NCBI RefSeq assembly: GCF_000632495.1
Contig: NZ_JFZT01000017.1
Location: 111,790-175,789, forward strand
Source: Candidatus Acidianus copahuensis
Lineage (GTDB): Archaea; Thermoproteota; Thermoprotei_A; Sulfolobales; Sulfolobaceae
Length of the DNA stretch: 64,000 nucleotides
Direction of reading: 5' to 3'
Position numbers and translations under genes: made by a program. The notes beneath the pieces are model-generated. The model saw only the letters and a list, made by a program, of their open reading frames with translations, was not told the origin of the DNA and did not search any database. Position 1 is the stretch's first letter. Every line of letters starts with the position of its first letter. This document shows positions 53,477 to 61,639 of the stretch, one piece after another.

Positions 53477-53977
53477 TTATTCTTTAAAGTATAGGTATGT
53501 TATAATTCCTAGTATTAAAAACCCTGAATATAATATTATAAGTTCATAGAAGTTGTGGAAAAATCTTCCTGCGACTGCACCTATAATTAATACTATAAGC
53601 ATAGCGAAATAGCCATTTCCTACTTTTACTATAGATTTATTGACTAGCTTGAATATTAATGCTCTTAAAACATATAATATCGATATAATAAAAGGTATGG
53701 ATTCTATTAGTGAGACTTCAGCAAAAACTCTAGGCTTTATAGGTAAAGCAAAAAATACGCCTAGAGCAAGACCGAAGGAATAAATTCCAGTAAAGTAAGT
53801 GGAGATAATCGCGTTTTGAATTCCCTTCCATGGAAGATACCTTACAAAATACCATAATACTATTGCTAAACCAATTAAAGATGTTACTAAGAATGCGGGA
53901 AAATTAAATAGGAAGGCTGGGATTACCGGTAACAGGATAAGCAGTATGGAAATTATAAGAGTGTTGGGTTCTTTCAT
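53477..53977 (-). CDS. Small membrane protein of unknown function
   Basis: A 166-residue protein with about five transmembrane helices (for example TLIISILLILLPVIPAFLF, LVTSLIGLAIVLWYFVRYL, MLIVLIIGAVAGRFFHNFY and ILYSGFLILGIITYLYF). No family recognised. It is 10 bp upstream of the FAD-dependent reductase on the same strand, so it may be a membrane partner or quinone-site protein for that enzyme; this is inferred from position only. Confidence 0.6.
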   Translation of the reverse strand: MKEPNTLIISILLILLPVIPAFLFNFPAFLVTSLIGLAIVLWYFVRYLPWKGIQNAIISTYFTGIYSFGLALGVFFALPIKPRVFAEVSLIESIPFIISILYVLRALIFKLVNKSIVKVGNGYFAMLIVLIIGAVAGRFFHNFYELIILYSGFLILGIITYLYFKE

Positions 53978-54033
53978 TTTCCTCTGCTCTATAGCTTAAC
54001 AAAAATAAAAATAACTTATGGTAATATGTCACT

Positions 54034-54849
54034 GTGAAATACTCTATTCCTATTCTTCTCATACACGGTGGAGCTGGAAACTGGAGGGAGAGAGATAGTG
54101 AGAACGCTAAAAAGGAGATAGATAATGCATTAAGAGTAGGGTACGAGGAGTTTAAATCTGGAAATTCCTTGGATGCGGTAGTCTCGGCTATATCCTACAT
54201 GGAGGATTCAGGTCTCTTTGATGCTGGCATAGGTAGTGTAAAGAACAGCAAAGGAGAAATAGAGATGGACGCCGGATTAATGTTGGGAAATGATCTAAGA
54301 GCAGGTGCAGTAGCATCCGTAAAAGTAAAGAATCCAATAAGGCTAGCTAAAAGAGTTCTAGAAGATGGTAGGCATGTATTGATGGTAGGGAGAAATGACG
54401 ACTTTCCATTTTTTGCTCATAGTGGTAATTATGGAGGAGACACAGTTGGTGCAGTTGCGTTGGATAAAGATGGGAATTTAGTAGCAGGTACAAGCACTGG
54501 AGGGATATCAGGAAAATTGCCAGGTAGAGTAGGGGATTCTCCGATTCCTGGCGCGGGATATTATGCAACACAAAGGGTTGCTGTCTCAAGCACAGGGATA
54601 GGCGAAATAATTCTGAAAATATTACCAGCTAAAGAAGTCGATATTTTAGTTTCTATGGGTTTTTCTTTAGAAGATGTAGTAAGAAGCGTAATAAATAAGG
54701 TAACAAATATTTTTGGAAAGGGAAATATAGGAATGATTGCTATAGATAATAAGGGAGTAGCTACGGCTTATTACAATACGTTAGGTATGGCTAGAGGTAT
54801 TAAATGGAGTGATGGACAAAAAACAATGATATTTGAAGGTGAAATATGA
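54034..54849 (+). CDS. Isoaspartyl peptidase / plant-type L-asparaginase (Ntn-hydrolase)
   Basis: A 271-residue protein starting at GTG. N-terminal ILLIHGGAGNWRERD is typical. The autocleavage site is GGDTVGAVALDKDGNLVAGTSTGG, where the Thr after GD (near residue 143) becomes the N-terminal nucleophile of the beta subunit; GRVGDSPIPGAGYYA supplies the substrate-binding Arg and Asp. It hydrolyses isoaspartyl dipeptides and asparagine, repairing heat-damaged protein fragments. The stop overlaps the next gene by 4 bp. Confidence 0.92.
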   Translation: MKYSIPILLIHGGAGNWRERDSENAKKEIDNALRVGYEEFKSGNSLDAVVSAISYMEDSGLFDAGIGSVKNSKGEIEMDAGLMLGNDLRAGAVASVKVKNPIRLAKRVLEDGRHVLMVGRNDDFPFFAHSGNYGGDTVGAVALDKDGNLVAGTSTGGISGKLPGRVGDSPIPGAGYYATQRVAVSSTGIGEIILKILPAKEVDILVSMGFSLEDVVRSVINKVTNIFGKGNIGMIAIDNKGVATAYYNTLGMARGIKWSDGQKTMIFEGEI

Positions 54850-55388
54850 TGAAGATTCTTGTAATGAGCAACGTAAGGTTTCCAGAACCTCACATAGAGA
54901 GCACTTTATCGACAATTATTAAGAAGGAAGAACCTGAAGCAATAGTTTTAGATGGCGATACAACACAATGTTATTGGGACTATGAATGTCCAAGAGTTAT
55001 AGACGTATTATATGTTATAAGAAGTATAGCTCCATGGGCACAAATAATATACGTTCAAGGTGATATGGATCCCCATGCAATTAAATGCATAATGGCAGAA
55101 CCTAGGTATAGGGAAGAAATAATTGGCACTACAATGTATATAGCAGATGTTTCATCGATGAAATATTATATACTTCACGGTCATCAAGGGGATATAGATC
55201 AGCTTAGGAAGAACATAGGGGCTGGGCCATGGGATTGGATAGTTGTAGGACAATATAAAAGACTGGAAGTAGATAGGCTGGCAAGGGTAATATACGCGGG
55301 TGGTATTACGAGGGAATTTCCCTCTGAGAGTAGAGGATACCTTGTAATAACGGAGTCTACTCATTACCTGAGAACTATAGGTAAGTAG
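54846..55388 (+). CDS. Metallophosphoesterase-like protein with altered motifs
   Basis: A 180-residue protein with the outline of calcineurin-like phosphoesterases: MSNVRFPEPHIES where motif D-x-H would be, DGDTTQCYWDYEC (GD), VQGDMDPHAIK (GN-H/D position) and ILHGHQGDIDQLRKN (GHxH position, second His replaced by Gly). The first motif lacks Asp and His, so metal binding is probably weakened. It may be a regulatory or binding protein derived from an enzyme. Coupled by ATGA overlap to the isoaspartyl peptidase gene. Confidence 0.65.
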   Translation: MMKILVMSNVRFPEPHIESTLSTIIKKEEPEAIVLDGDTTQCYWDYECPRVIDVLYVIRSIAPWAQIIYVQGDMDPHAIKCIMAEPRYREEIIGTTMYIADVSSMKYYILHGHQGDIDQLRKNIGAGPWDWIVVGQYKRLEVDRLARVIYAGGITREFPSESRGYLVITESTHYLRTIGK

Positions 55389-55407
55389 TGAATATATGTT
55401 ATTTATC

Positions 55408-55454
55408 GACCAATTACCTAAAAATAGTTGTTTAATGTACGCCTTAAATTGGTC
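55408..55454. promoter_or_regulatory. Inverted repeat upstream of a small unknown gene (candidate operator)
   Basis: GACCAATT (55408-55415) and AATTGGTC (55447-55454) are perfect complements separated by 31 bp. The right arm ends 16 bp before the TATA box at 55470-55480, the position of many archaeal upstream regulator sites. Confidence 0.35.
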
Positions 55455-55469
55455 ATTGTTTTACTAAAT

Positions 55470-55480
55470 AGTTTTTATAC
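55470..55480 (+). promoter_or_regulatory. TATA box deciding a downstream start
   Basis: AGTTTTTATAC abuts the ATG at 55481 and is centred 26-27 nt upstream of the in-frame ATG at 55502. The transcript therefore most likely begins at 55502 and excludes the earlier ATG. Confidence 0.6.
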
Positions 55481-55501
55481 ATGGTAGATTCCTATCATTC
55501 T

Positions 55502-55882
55502 ATGCAAAAGCTGGATCATAAACCAGTACTGGTTCTTGTTCATGTTAAAGACGAAGAGTTAAATGACGTTTTTAGAAGAATGTTTAAGGACGTTAGGCAG
55601 TTTGGAAGTAGCCATATTATTGCTAACATTATAACAGAATCTGAATACTGGAAAGTTTTTGCGAACTCGAGAGAGGCTATCTTGGATAATCTAGATCTAG
55701 AACTAGAAATTTATACATGGAAAAATGAAGAAGTAGATAAGTTGATGGAAAAGGTACAGACATACGTATTAAAGGGAATTATAACTTATTGTAGTGATGA
55801 AAATAAATATTCTATGAGAAAAGTTATAGAGGTAATGCCAAACTCGCTAAAGACCTTAATGTTAAAGGATAATTGTAAGTAA
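55502..55882 (+). CDS. Small protein of unknown function
   Basis: About 126 residues beginning MQKLDHKPVLVLVHVKDEE; a longer form from ATG 55481 adds seven residues but starts inside the predicted promoter. The sequence alternates strands and helices (PVLVLVHVKD, VRQFGSSHIIANIITESEYW, DNLDLELEIYTWKNEEVDKLMEKVQTYVLKG) and ends with a Cys. No family recognised. It is followed 39 bp later by the geranylgeranyl reductase, which has its own TATA-like element, so cotranscription is uncertain. Confidence 0.6.
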   Translation: MQKLDHKPVLVLVHVKDEELNDVFRRMFKDVRQFGSSHIIANIITESEYWKVFANSREAILDNLDLELEIYTWKNEEVDKLMEKVQTYVLKGIITYCSDENKYSMRKVIEVMPNSLKTLMLKDNCK

Positions 55883-55921
55883 TTTTTTATTTTTAATGCC
55901 ATTAGTACTATAGGGATCTAT

Positions 55922-57280
55922 TTGAAAGATACTTATGACGTATTAATAATAGGAGGAGGTTTTGCTGGAGCTACAACGGCTTGGCATTTGTCAGGTAAGG
56001 GTTTAAGAATTCTTCTGATTGACAGTAAGCCTTGGAATAGGATAGGAGACAAGCCTTGTGGAGATGCAGTAAGTAAAGATCACTTTGATAGCCTTGGCAT
56101 GCCATATCCTGAAGGTAACCAATTAGAACAAAAAATTGAAGGAATAAAACTCTATAGTCCAGATGAAAAAACTGAATGGACAGTTAAAGGGGAAGGTTTC
56201 GAAATTAATGCCCCTGCTTACAATCAAAGAATCCTAAGAGAGGCCGAAAGTAGAGGAGTGGAAATTATGGACATGACTACTGCTATGAAACCGATAGTTG
56301 AGGACAGCAAAGTAACAGGAGCATTTCTCTTTAATAGAAGGAATAACTCTCAGGTTGAGGTTAGAGCTAAAGTAGTTGTAGAGGCAACTGGATATTCAAT
56401 GAGTTTTAGGAGTAAATTGCCTCTACAGTTTCCAGTAACTGAGCCCTTAGATGATAGGGATACTGATATAGCCTATAGAGAAGTAGCTTATACAAAAGAC
56501 GAAATTGAGGACTCGGCTTATCTTAAAATCTTTGTTAATCAGCATACATCACCTGGTGGTTACTGGTGGTACTTTCCGAAGGGGAAAAACAAGGTGAATA
56601 TAGGACTAGGAATTCAAGGAGGTATGGGTTATCCGAGCATACAAACTTTCTACGAAAAGTATTTGCCTCAATATGGGCAAGATGTAGATAGAAGTAACCT
56701 AATAGTAAAAGGAGGCGCATTAGTGCCAACTAGAAGACCAATTACAACCTTAACCTGGAACGGAATTGTTGTGGTAGGAGATTCAGCTTTTACAGTAAAT
56801 CCTGTTCATGGTGGAGGTAAAGGTTCGGCCATGATTTCCGGTTTTTGTGCATCAAGGGCTATTTTGAACGCCTTTGAAGTTGGAAAATTTGATGGAGATA
56901 CTTTGTGGGAAGCTAACATATGTTATAATGAAAGATATGGTGCGAAACAGGCAAGCCTAGAACTCTTTAGAAGGTTTTTACAGAAGTTATCAGATGATGA
57001 CATAAATTATGGGATGAAGAAAAAAATTATAAGAGAAGACGATTTGTTAGAAGCAAGTTCTTATGGTGACTTACAACTTTCAGCAGCAGATAAAGCTATT
57101 AGAATTTTATCAGGACTAGGTAGGCCATCGCTTCTATTTAAGCTCAAGGTTGTAGCAGAGTATATGAAGAAAATAAAAGACCAATATAGAAACTATCCAA
57201 TAAACTATCAAGGGCTAGAGAAGTGGAGATCAGGAATATACGGAATAATGTCAGATTTTGATAAAAGTCTCAGCAATTAG
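55922..57280 (+). CDS. Geranylgeranyl reductase (archaeal lipid saturating enzyme)
   Basis: A 452-residue FAD enzyme starting with TTG. N-terminal IIGGGFAGATTAWHLSGKGLRILLID is the FAD Rossmann motif; GDKPCGDAVSKDHF carries the catalytic Cys near residue 47; YWWYFPKGKNKVNIGLG is the Y-x-W-x-F-P-K motif that lines the prenyl pocket; VVVGDSAFTVNPVHGGGKGSAM is the second FAD motif. From memory, length and motifs agree with the structurally characterised Sulfolobus acidocaldarius GGR. It saturates the isoprenoid chains of archaeal membrane lipids. Its 3' end overlaps the DUF2070 gene by 30 bp. Confidence 0.95.
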   Translation: MKDTYDVLIIGGGFAGATTAWHLSGKGLRILLIDSKPWNRIGDKPCGDAVSKDHFDSLGMPYPEGNQLEQKIEGIKLYSPDEKTEWTVKGEGFEINAPAYNQRILREAESRGVEIMDMTTAMKPIVEDSKVTGAFLFNRRNNSQVEVRAKVVVEATGYSMSFRSKLPLQFPVTEPLDDRDTDIAYREVAYTKDEIEDSAYLKIFVNQHTSPGGYWWYFPKGKNKVNIGLGIQGGMGYPSIQTFYEKYLPQYGQDVDRSNLIVKGGALVPTRRPITTLTWNGIVVVGDSAFTVNPVHGGGKGSAMISGFCASRAILNAFEVGKFDGDTLWEANICYNERYGAKQASLELFRRFLQKLSDDDINYGMKKKIIREDDLLEASSYGDLQLSAADKAIRILSGLGRPSLLFKLKVVAEYMKKIKDQYRNYPINYQGLEKWRSGIYGIMSDFDKSLSN

Positions 57281-58828
57281 AAAGAGCGCTAGGACTAAAT
57301 AGGGCAAAGCTATTGGGATCCAAACAGTTTTAATAGCATAACTTCCAACTTTTTCTAAACCCTCAGTTAAGGACGATATGACTTTACCAAGAACTCTAGT
57401 CTTTATCTTAATCATCTTAAATTCTGCATCATTTACTTCTAATGCGTTGTTTAAACTCTCTTCAATAAGCCTTCTAGATTCAGTTATTAATTTAGGGCAT
57501 AGGGTTGCTGGTTGATAAAGATTTCCAAGAGAGCTTGCAGTACATGTATGATCATCTGGAGTTACTAGTATGGCATCAGTTAAGTCTGATGCATTTTCCC
57601 TAATTTTTTCCCTAACCCCCTCACATGCGTTATTAGCGAAAACATAAACTATGGAAGTCTTTTTATTTTCTGAAATGAAAGTTAACACTTTAATTTTCTC
57701 GTTACAGTAACCTTCACATCCCTCTAATTTTCCTTCAGCATAGCCTATCCTGAGTTTGTTTCCTCCAAACTTTACTTTTCTGCCTAGAAAATTCCTTATT
57801 TCATCTCTTTCCTTTCTGCCTATTTCCTTTTTTAGAGTTTGATTATGACAATCTACTATGAAGTCTTTTCTCTCAACCATTGTTGTCCATAAAGAACCAG
57901 GTAGATCGTCAATTCCTCCGTTTGGTCTTTCAAGAAAGCTAAGACTTATGTTATCGAATATAATACTAGTTGCCCTAAAACCATCAAACTCTTCCGTCTC
58001 TATTTCTCCAAAACTTATCTTTTCCATGTTTTTTATATTGGACAAGATTTCCTCTACTACTTTCTTAGTTTCTTTTAGCGAAGGCAGGTCTATCTCATGA
58101 CTACCAGGTCCATGAAATACAAAGGATTTAGGCAGAGATTCTTCAAACAGATATGGAAAAAACGAACTTCCTACTTTACCGTAAAGTCCAAAATGAATTT
58201 GAGGTAAAATAATGTATATATCATTTAGCCTTAATACCATAACATTAAGCAATGAAGGTATAGATATCTTACTTAAAAAGGACTCTACCTCATTATCTTT
58301 CTTATAACTTATTGCTCTTAAGAACGGTCTTAATACACTCATTGAGCTTATTCCCATTATTTTTCTTCCCTTTCTATTAATCGATGATATATAGAGAAAC
58401 GAAAGAACGCCCACAACTATTGGAAAAAGAATAAACCAAAAATTAGGGTAAATCAGAGTTGGTAAAATTGCAATCAATGTTGAAAGCCCAACTGCAGTAA
58501 TGTCGCGATGGTCTATTAACATCGCATAATTGGTAAGTGGAACTAATGTGCCAAAGGTAAAGAGATAGACTTTACCGAAAAAAGAAAAAATAATGTAAAT
58601 TATAGGGAAAAATGAGAAAAAGAATAGAGTGGATCTATATTTATTCCAGAAAATTAAACTAATTGCTACTGCATAGATAAGAAAGGAATATAGCAGATCA
58701 AATCCTACTATTAAAGATCTTATTACTACAGCGATTGACTCTACAGATGCCAGCGGTAATAGGATCTTAGTACTAGGTAAGGTAATAATCTTGGAATAAT
58801 ATTTTCTCGTAAGCTTTTCTGAATCCAT
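57251..58828 (-). CDS. DUF2070 membrane protein
   Basis: About 525 residues from the ATG at 58828, chosen because a TATA-like ATTTTTTAT (minus strand, plus 58850-58858) lies 26 nt upstream; a longer form opens at 58867. The N-terminal third has about six transmembrane helices (TKILLPLASVESIAVVIRSLIVG, FWFILFPIVVGVLSFLYI and others); the rest is a soluble domain with one C-terminal helix. The soluble part contains potential metal-site residues: HGPGSHEIDLP, DCHNQT and PDDHTCTASSLG. This fits the archaeal DUF2070 family; function unknown, perhaps a membrane-bound hydrolase. Confidence 0.75.
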   Translation of the reverse strand: MDSEKLTRKYYSKIITLPSTKILLPLASVESIAVVIRSLIVGFDLLYSFLIYAVAISLIFWNKYRSTLFFFSFFPIIYIIFSFFGKVYLFTFGTLVPLTNYAMLIDHRDITAVGLSTLIAILPTLIYPNFWFILFPIVVGVLSFLYISSINRKGRKIMGISSMSVLRPFLRAISYKKDNEVESFLSKISIPSLLNVMVLRLNDIYIILPQIHFGLYGKVGSSFFPYLFEESLPKSFVFHGPGSHEIDLPSLKETKKVVEEILSNIKNMEKISFGEIETEEFDGFRATSIIFDNISLSFLERPNGGIDDLPGSLWTTMVERKDFIVDCHNQTLKKEIGRKERDEIRNFLGRKVKFGGNKLRIGYAEGKLEGCEGYCNEKIKVLTFISENKKTSIVYVFANNACEGVREKIRENASDLTDAILVTPDDHTCTASSLGNLYQPATLCPKLITESRRLIEESLNNALEVNDAEFKMIKIKTRVLGKVISSLTEGLEKVGSYAIKTVWIPIALPYLVLALFLIAETFIKI

Positions 58829-58856
58829 GATTAATCCGATATGTTGGGGATAAAAA

Positions 58857-59129
58857 ATGATTGACAAAGAAAAGCTTGGGAAAAAGGTAGTTCACAATAA
58901 GTTGGAAGATTGTGATCTTTATGTAATCGAAGATGAAAAAACGTATTTAGTTTTTATATTTCATGGTAAATATATCTACTTTAAGGTAACTCCATCATTT
59001 CCAGGAAAGTGGAATTGTGAAGAGGCAATCTATTATCCATACGGGTTATTTGGATTCGTAAGACATGATGAGGATATAACTAATAAAATAAAAATGAAAA
59101 TTGAGGTGCTTAAAAGTGCTGGACTATGA
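58857..59129 (+). CDS. Small protein of unknown function
   Basis: A 90-residue protein, MIDKEKLGKKVVHNKLEDCD..., with strands YVIEDEKTYLVFIFHGKYIYFKV and a WNCEEAIYYPYGLFGFV segment holding aromatic residues. No family recognised. It diverges from DUF2070: their promoters and 5' ends occupy the same 30 bp. Its end lies over the HAD gene's upstream region (GTG 59116), and the two frames overlap by 14 bp, so they are cotranscribed. Confidence 0.6.
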   Translation: MIDKEKLGKKVVHNKLEDCDLYVIEDEKTYLVFIFHGKYIYFKVTPSFPGKWNCEEAIYYPYGLFGFVRHDEDITNKIKMKIEVLKSAGL

Positions 59130-59901
59130 TCTGATAATATCTGATGTAGATGGAGTCGTGTTTAGAGAAGGAGAACCAATATGGGAAAATATTCAGTCAA
59201 TTAGGCAAATGATCTCTAGAGGTAAGAAAGTAATTTTTGTAACTAATAATTCTGGATTTAGTCGAGTTCTTCTTTCTAGACAATTGAATTACGTTGGCTT
59301 AGACGTATCCTCAAATGATATAATAACAAGTGCTCTCTCAGCGGCTATATATATGAAAAGGAAAACTGATATCAAATCTGTTTATGTCATAGGAGAAGAA
59401 GGTCTAGTTGAGGAGATGAAGAATTTCTCATTTCAACTCTTTTCCTCAACAGACGTCGAAGTGAAAAATCCAGATAGTGTAATTTTAGGCCTAGACAGGC
59501 TTAGCAATTATGATAAGATTTCTGCAGGAATGAGATGTATATATAACGGATCAAAATTCATAGCGACAAACATGGATAGACTTTGGCCATCAAAAGATGG
59601 ACTAAAGCTTGGAGCAGGAGCTTTAGCAGCTGCAATAGTTTACGCATTAAGGCGAGAGCCTGATTTTGTTGCTGGGAAACCTAACAAATGGATAATAGAA
59701 GTTGCTATGGAATTAGCGAGCATAAAGGATCTATCAAAAGTCCTGGTGATTGGAGATCAACTGGAAACTGACATTAAGATGGGGAACGACATTGGAGCAG
59801 ATACTATCCTTGTCTTAACAGGTATTTCTACTGAAAGGGATGTGGAAAAAAGTGATGTAAAACCAACTAGAGTTGTAAAAAACTTATCTTCAATACTCTA
59901 A
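59116..59901 (+). CDS. HAD-superfamily IIA phosphatase (NagD-like)
   Basis: About 261 residues from the GTG at 59116, behind GAGGTG (59103-59108); an upstream TTG at 59101 is in frame but lies before that site. Motif I is DLIISDVDGVVFREG (nucleophile Asp), motif II VIFVTNNSG, the class IIA cap in the middle, motif III Lys in VAGKPNKW, and motif IV VIGDQLETDIKMGNDIGADTILVLTG. It hydrolyses a phosphomonoester, for instance phosphoglycolate or a sugar phosphate. It is followed by the sdh operon with its own promoter. Confidence 0.88.
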   Translation: MLDYDLIISDVDGVVFREGEPIWENIQSIRQMISRGKKVIFVTNNSGFSRVLLSRQLNYVGLDVSSNDIITSALSAAIYMKRKTDIKSVYVIGEEGLVEEMKNFSFQLFSSTDVEVKNPDSVILGLDRLSNYDKISAGMRCIYNGSKFIATNMDRLWPSKDGLKLGAGALAAAIVYALRREPDFVAGKPNKWIIEVAMELASIKDLSKVLVIGDQLETDIKMGNDIGADTILVLTGISTERDVEKSDVKPTRVVKNLSSIL

Positions 59902-59907
59902 ATCAAG

Positions 59908-59917
59908 GTTTTTAATT
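59908..59917 (+). promoter_or_regulatory. TATA box of the sdh operon
   Basis: GTTTTTAATT is centred 26 nt upstream of the sdhA ATG at 59938, predicting a leaderless sdhABCD transcript. Confidence 0.6.
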
Positions 59918-59937
59918 CAGTAGAGTATTTTGAGTAT

Positions 59938-61638
59938 ATGGAAAAACTTTCGTATGATGCAATAGTAGTGGGAGGAGGATTAGCTGGATTAATGGCTGCT
60001 CACCAAATAGCTTCAGCCGGGTTCAAAGTTGCTGTAATCTCTAAAGTCTTTCCAACAAGATCTCATTCATCTTCTGCAGAAGGAGGAATTGCAGCTTATA
60101 TGCCTGGCAACTCAGATCCGAACGATGACCCAGATTTCATGAGTTATGACACTATAAAGGGTGGAGATTATCTAGTCGATCAAGATGCTGCCCAACTTCT
60201 TTCAGAGAAATCTGGTGAAATAGTTAAAATCATGGAAAGTTGGGGTACTCTTTTTAATAGACAACCTGATGGCAGAGTAGCCGTTAGATATTTTGGGGGA
60301 CAGACTTATCCTAGAACTAGGTTTGTAGGAGACAAAACAGGAATGGCGCTTCTTCACGCTCTTTTTCAAAGAGTATCAGGGATAGGTAATGTAGATTTTT
60401 ATAACGAATGGTTTTCCTTGGACCTAGTTACTGATAATAAGAGGGTTGTTGGCGTTGTTGCAATGGAAATGAAGTCTTTAAATCCAGTTCTATTTAAGGC
60501 CAGAGCAGTAGTTATGGCCACGGGCGGTATGGGAATGCTTTACTCTCACTCAACGAATGCATATATCAATACTGGAGATGGATATGCAATAGCCCTTAGG
60601 GCAGGAGCCTCGTTAAAAGATCCAGAATTTGTTCAATTTCATCCAACTGCACTTTATCCATCTGATATTTTGATAAGTGAGGCAGCTAGAGGTGAAGGAG
60701 GTATATTGATCAACAATAAAGGGGAAAGATTCATGAAAAGATATGCTCCTAAAAAGATGGATTTAGCCCCACGTGACATAGCATCAAGGTCAATAATAAC
60801 TGAAATTAGGGAAGGTAGAGGATTTCCTGGGGGATATGTAGGGCTGGACTTAAGACATTTAGGAGAGGAGTATATAAAGGAGAGATTAGCTCTCGCATAT
60901 GAAGCAGCTAAGACATTTTCTGGAGTGGATGCTACGAAAGAGCCTATACCTGTAAGACCAGCCCAGCATTATTATATGGGAGGAATAGACGTCGATATAA
61001 CAGGGAAAAATCCAGATATAATAGGTCTATTTGCCGCAGGAGAAGCTGCATGCGTATCAGTCCATGGGGCTAATAGACTTGGTTCTAATTCCCTTCTTGA
61101 GACATTAGTGTATGGAAGGGAAACAGGTAACTCTGTTGTATCGTTTTTAAGAGACTACAGTGGTTCTACTTCTGATATGGAGAAGGAAGCAGAAAAAGTC
61201 GTAGAAGAAATATATAGGTTTACAAAAAGCGAAACAGGAGTTCACTATGGAGAGGTATTGAATAAGTTGAGAGACATAATGTGGGAAAAAGTAGGTATAT
61301 TTAGGGATGAGAAAAATATGAGCGAAGGATTAACGGAAATTATGAAACTTAGAGATATGGTACCGTCAATGTACGTTACAGATAAAAGTAGCGTGTACAA
61401 TACTGAGTTCTTTAATGCACTGGAGTTAAGGAATATGTTAGATCTAGCTGTAGTAATAGGAACAACTGCATTAAATAGAAAAGAGTCAAGAGGTGCGCAT
61501 TTTAGAACGGACTATCCTGAAAGAGATGATCAAAATTGGTTAAAACATACTATAGCATACTCTAAAGGAAAGACTGTAGAGATTACGTATAAGCCAGTTA
61601 AGATGACTAAATGGAAACCAGAGGCAAGGGTGTACTAA
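59938..61638 (+). CDS. sdhA: Succinate dehydrogenase flavoprotein subunit
   Basis: A 566-residue flavoprotein. N-terminal FAD motif VVGGGLAGLMAAHQIA; covalent FAD His expected in TRSHSSSAEGGIAA (near residue 43); substrate-site residues in FVQFHPTALYPS (near 236), SEAARGEGG and DLAPRDIASRSI (active-site Arg near 285); and GAARSV-like region HGANRLGSNSLLETL with the second FAD contact. It oxidises succinate to fumarate in the TCA cycle and passes electrons to SdhB. First gene of sdhABCD; sdhB begins one base after its stop. Confidence 0.96.
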   Translation: MEKLSYDAIVVGGGLAGLMAAHQIASAGFKVAVISKVFPTRSHSSSAEGGIAAYMPGNSDPNDDPDFMSYDTIKGGDYLVDQDAAQLLSEKSGEIVKIMESWGTLFNRQPDGRVAVRYFGGQTYPRTRFVGDKTGMALLHALFQRVSGIGNVDFYNEWFSLDLVTDNKRVVGVVAMEMKSLNPVLFKARAVVMATGGMGMLYSHSTNAYINTGDGYAIALRAGASLKDPEFVQFHPTALYPSDILISEAARGEGGILINNKGERFMKRYAPKKMDLAPRDIASRSIITEIREGRGFPGGYVGLDLRHLGEEYIKERLALAYEAAKTFSGVDATKEPIPVRPAQHYYMGGIDVDITGKNPDIIGLFAAGEAACVSVHGANRLGSNSLLETLVYGRETGNSVVSFLRDYSGSTSDMEKEAEKVVEEIYRFTKSETGVHYGEVLNKLRDIMWEKVGIFRDEKNMSEGLTEIMKLRDMVPSMYVTDKSSVYNTEFFNALELRNMLDLAVVIGTTALNRKESRGAHFRTDYPERDDQNWLKHTIAYSKGKTVEITYKPVKMTKWKPEARVY

Positions 61639-61639
61639 A

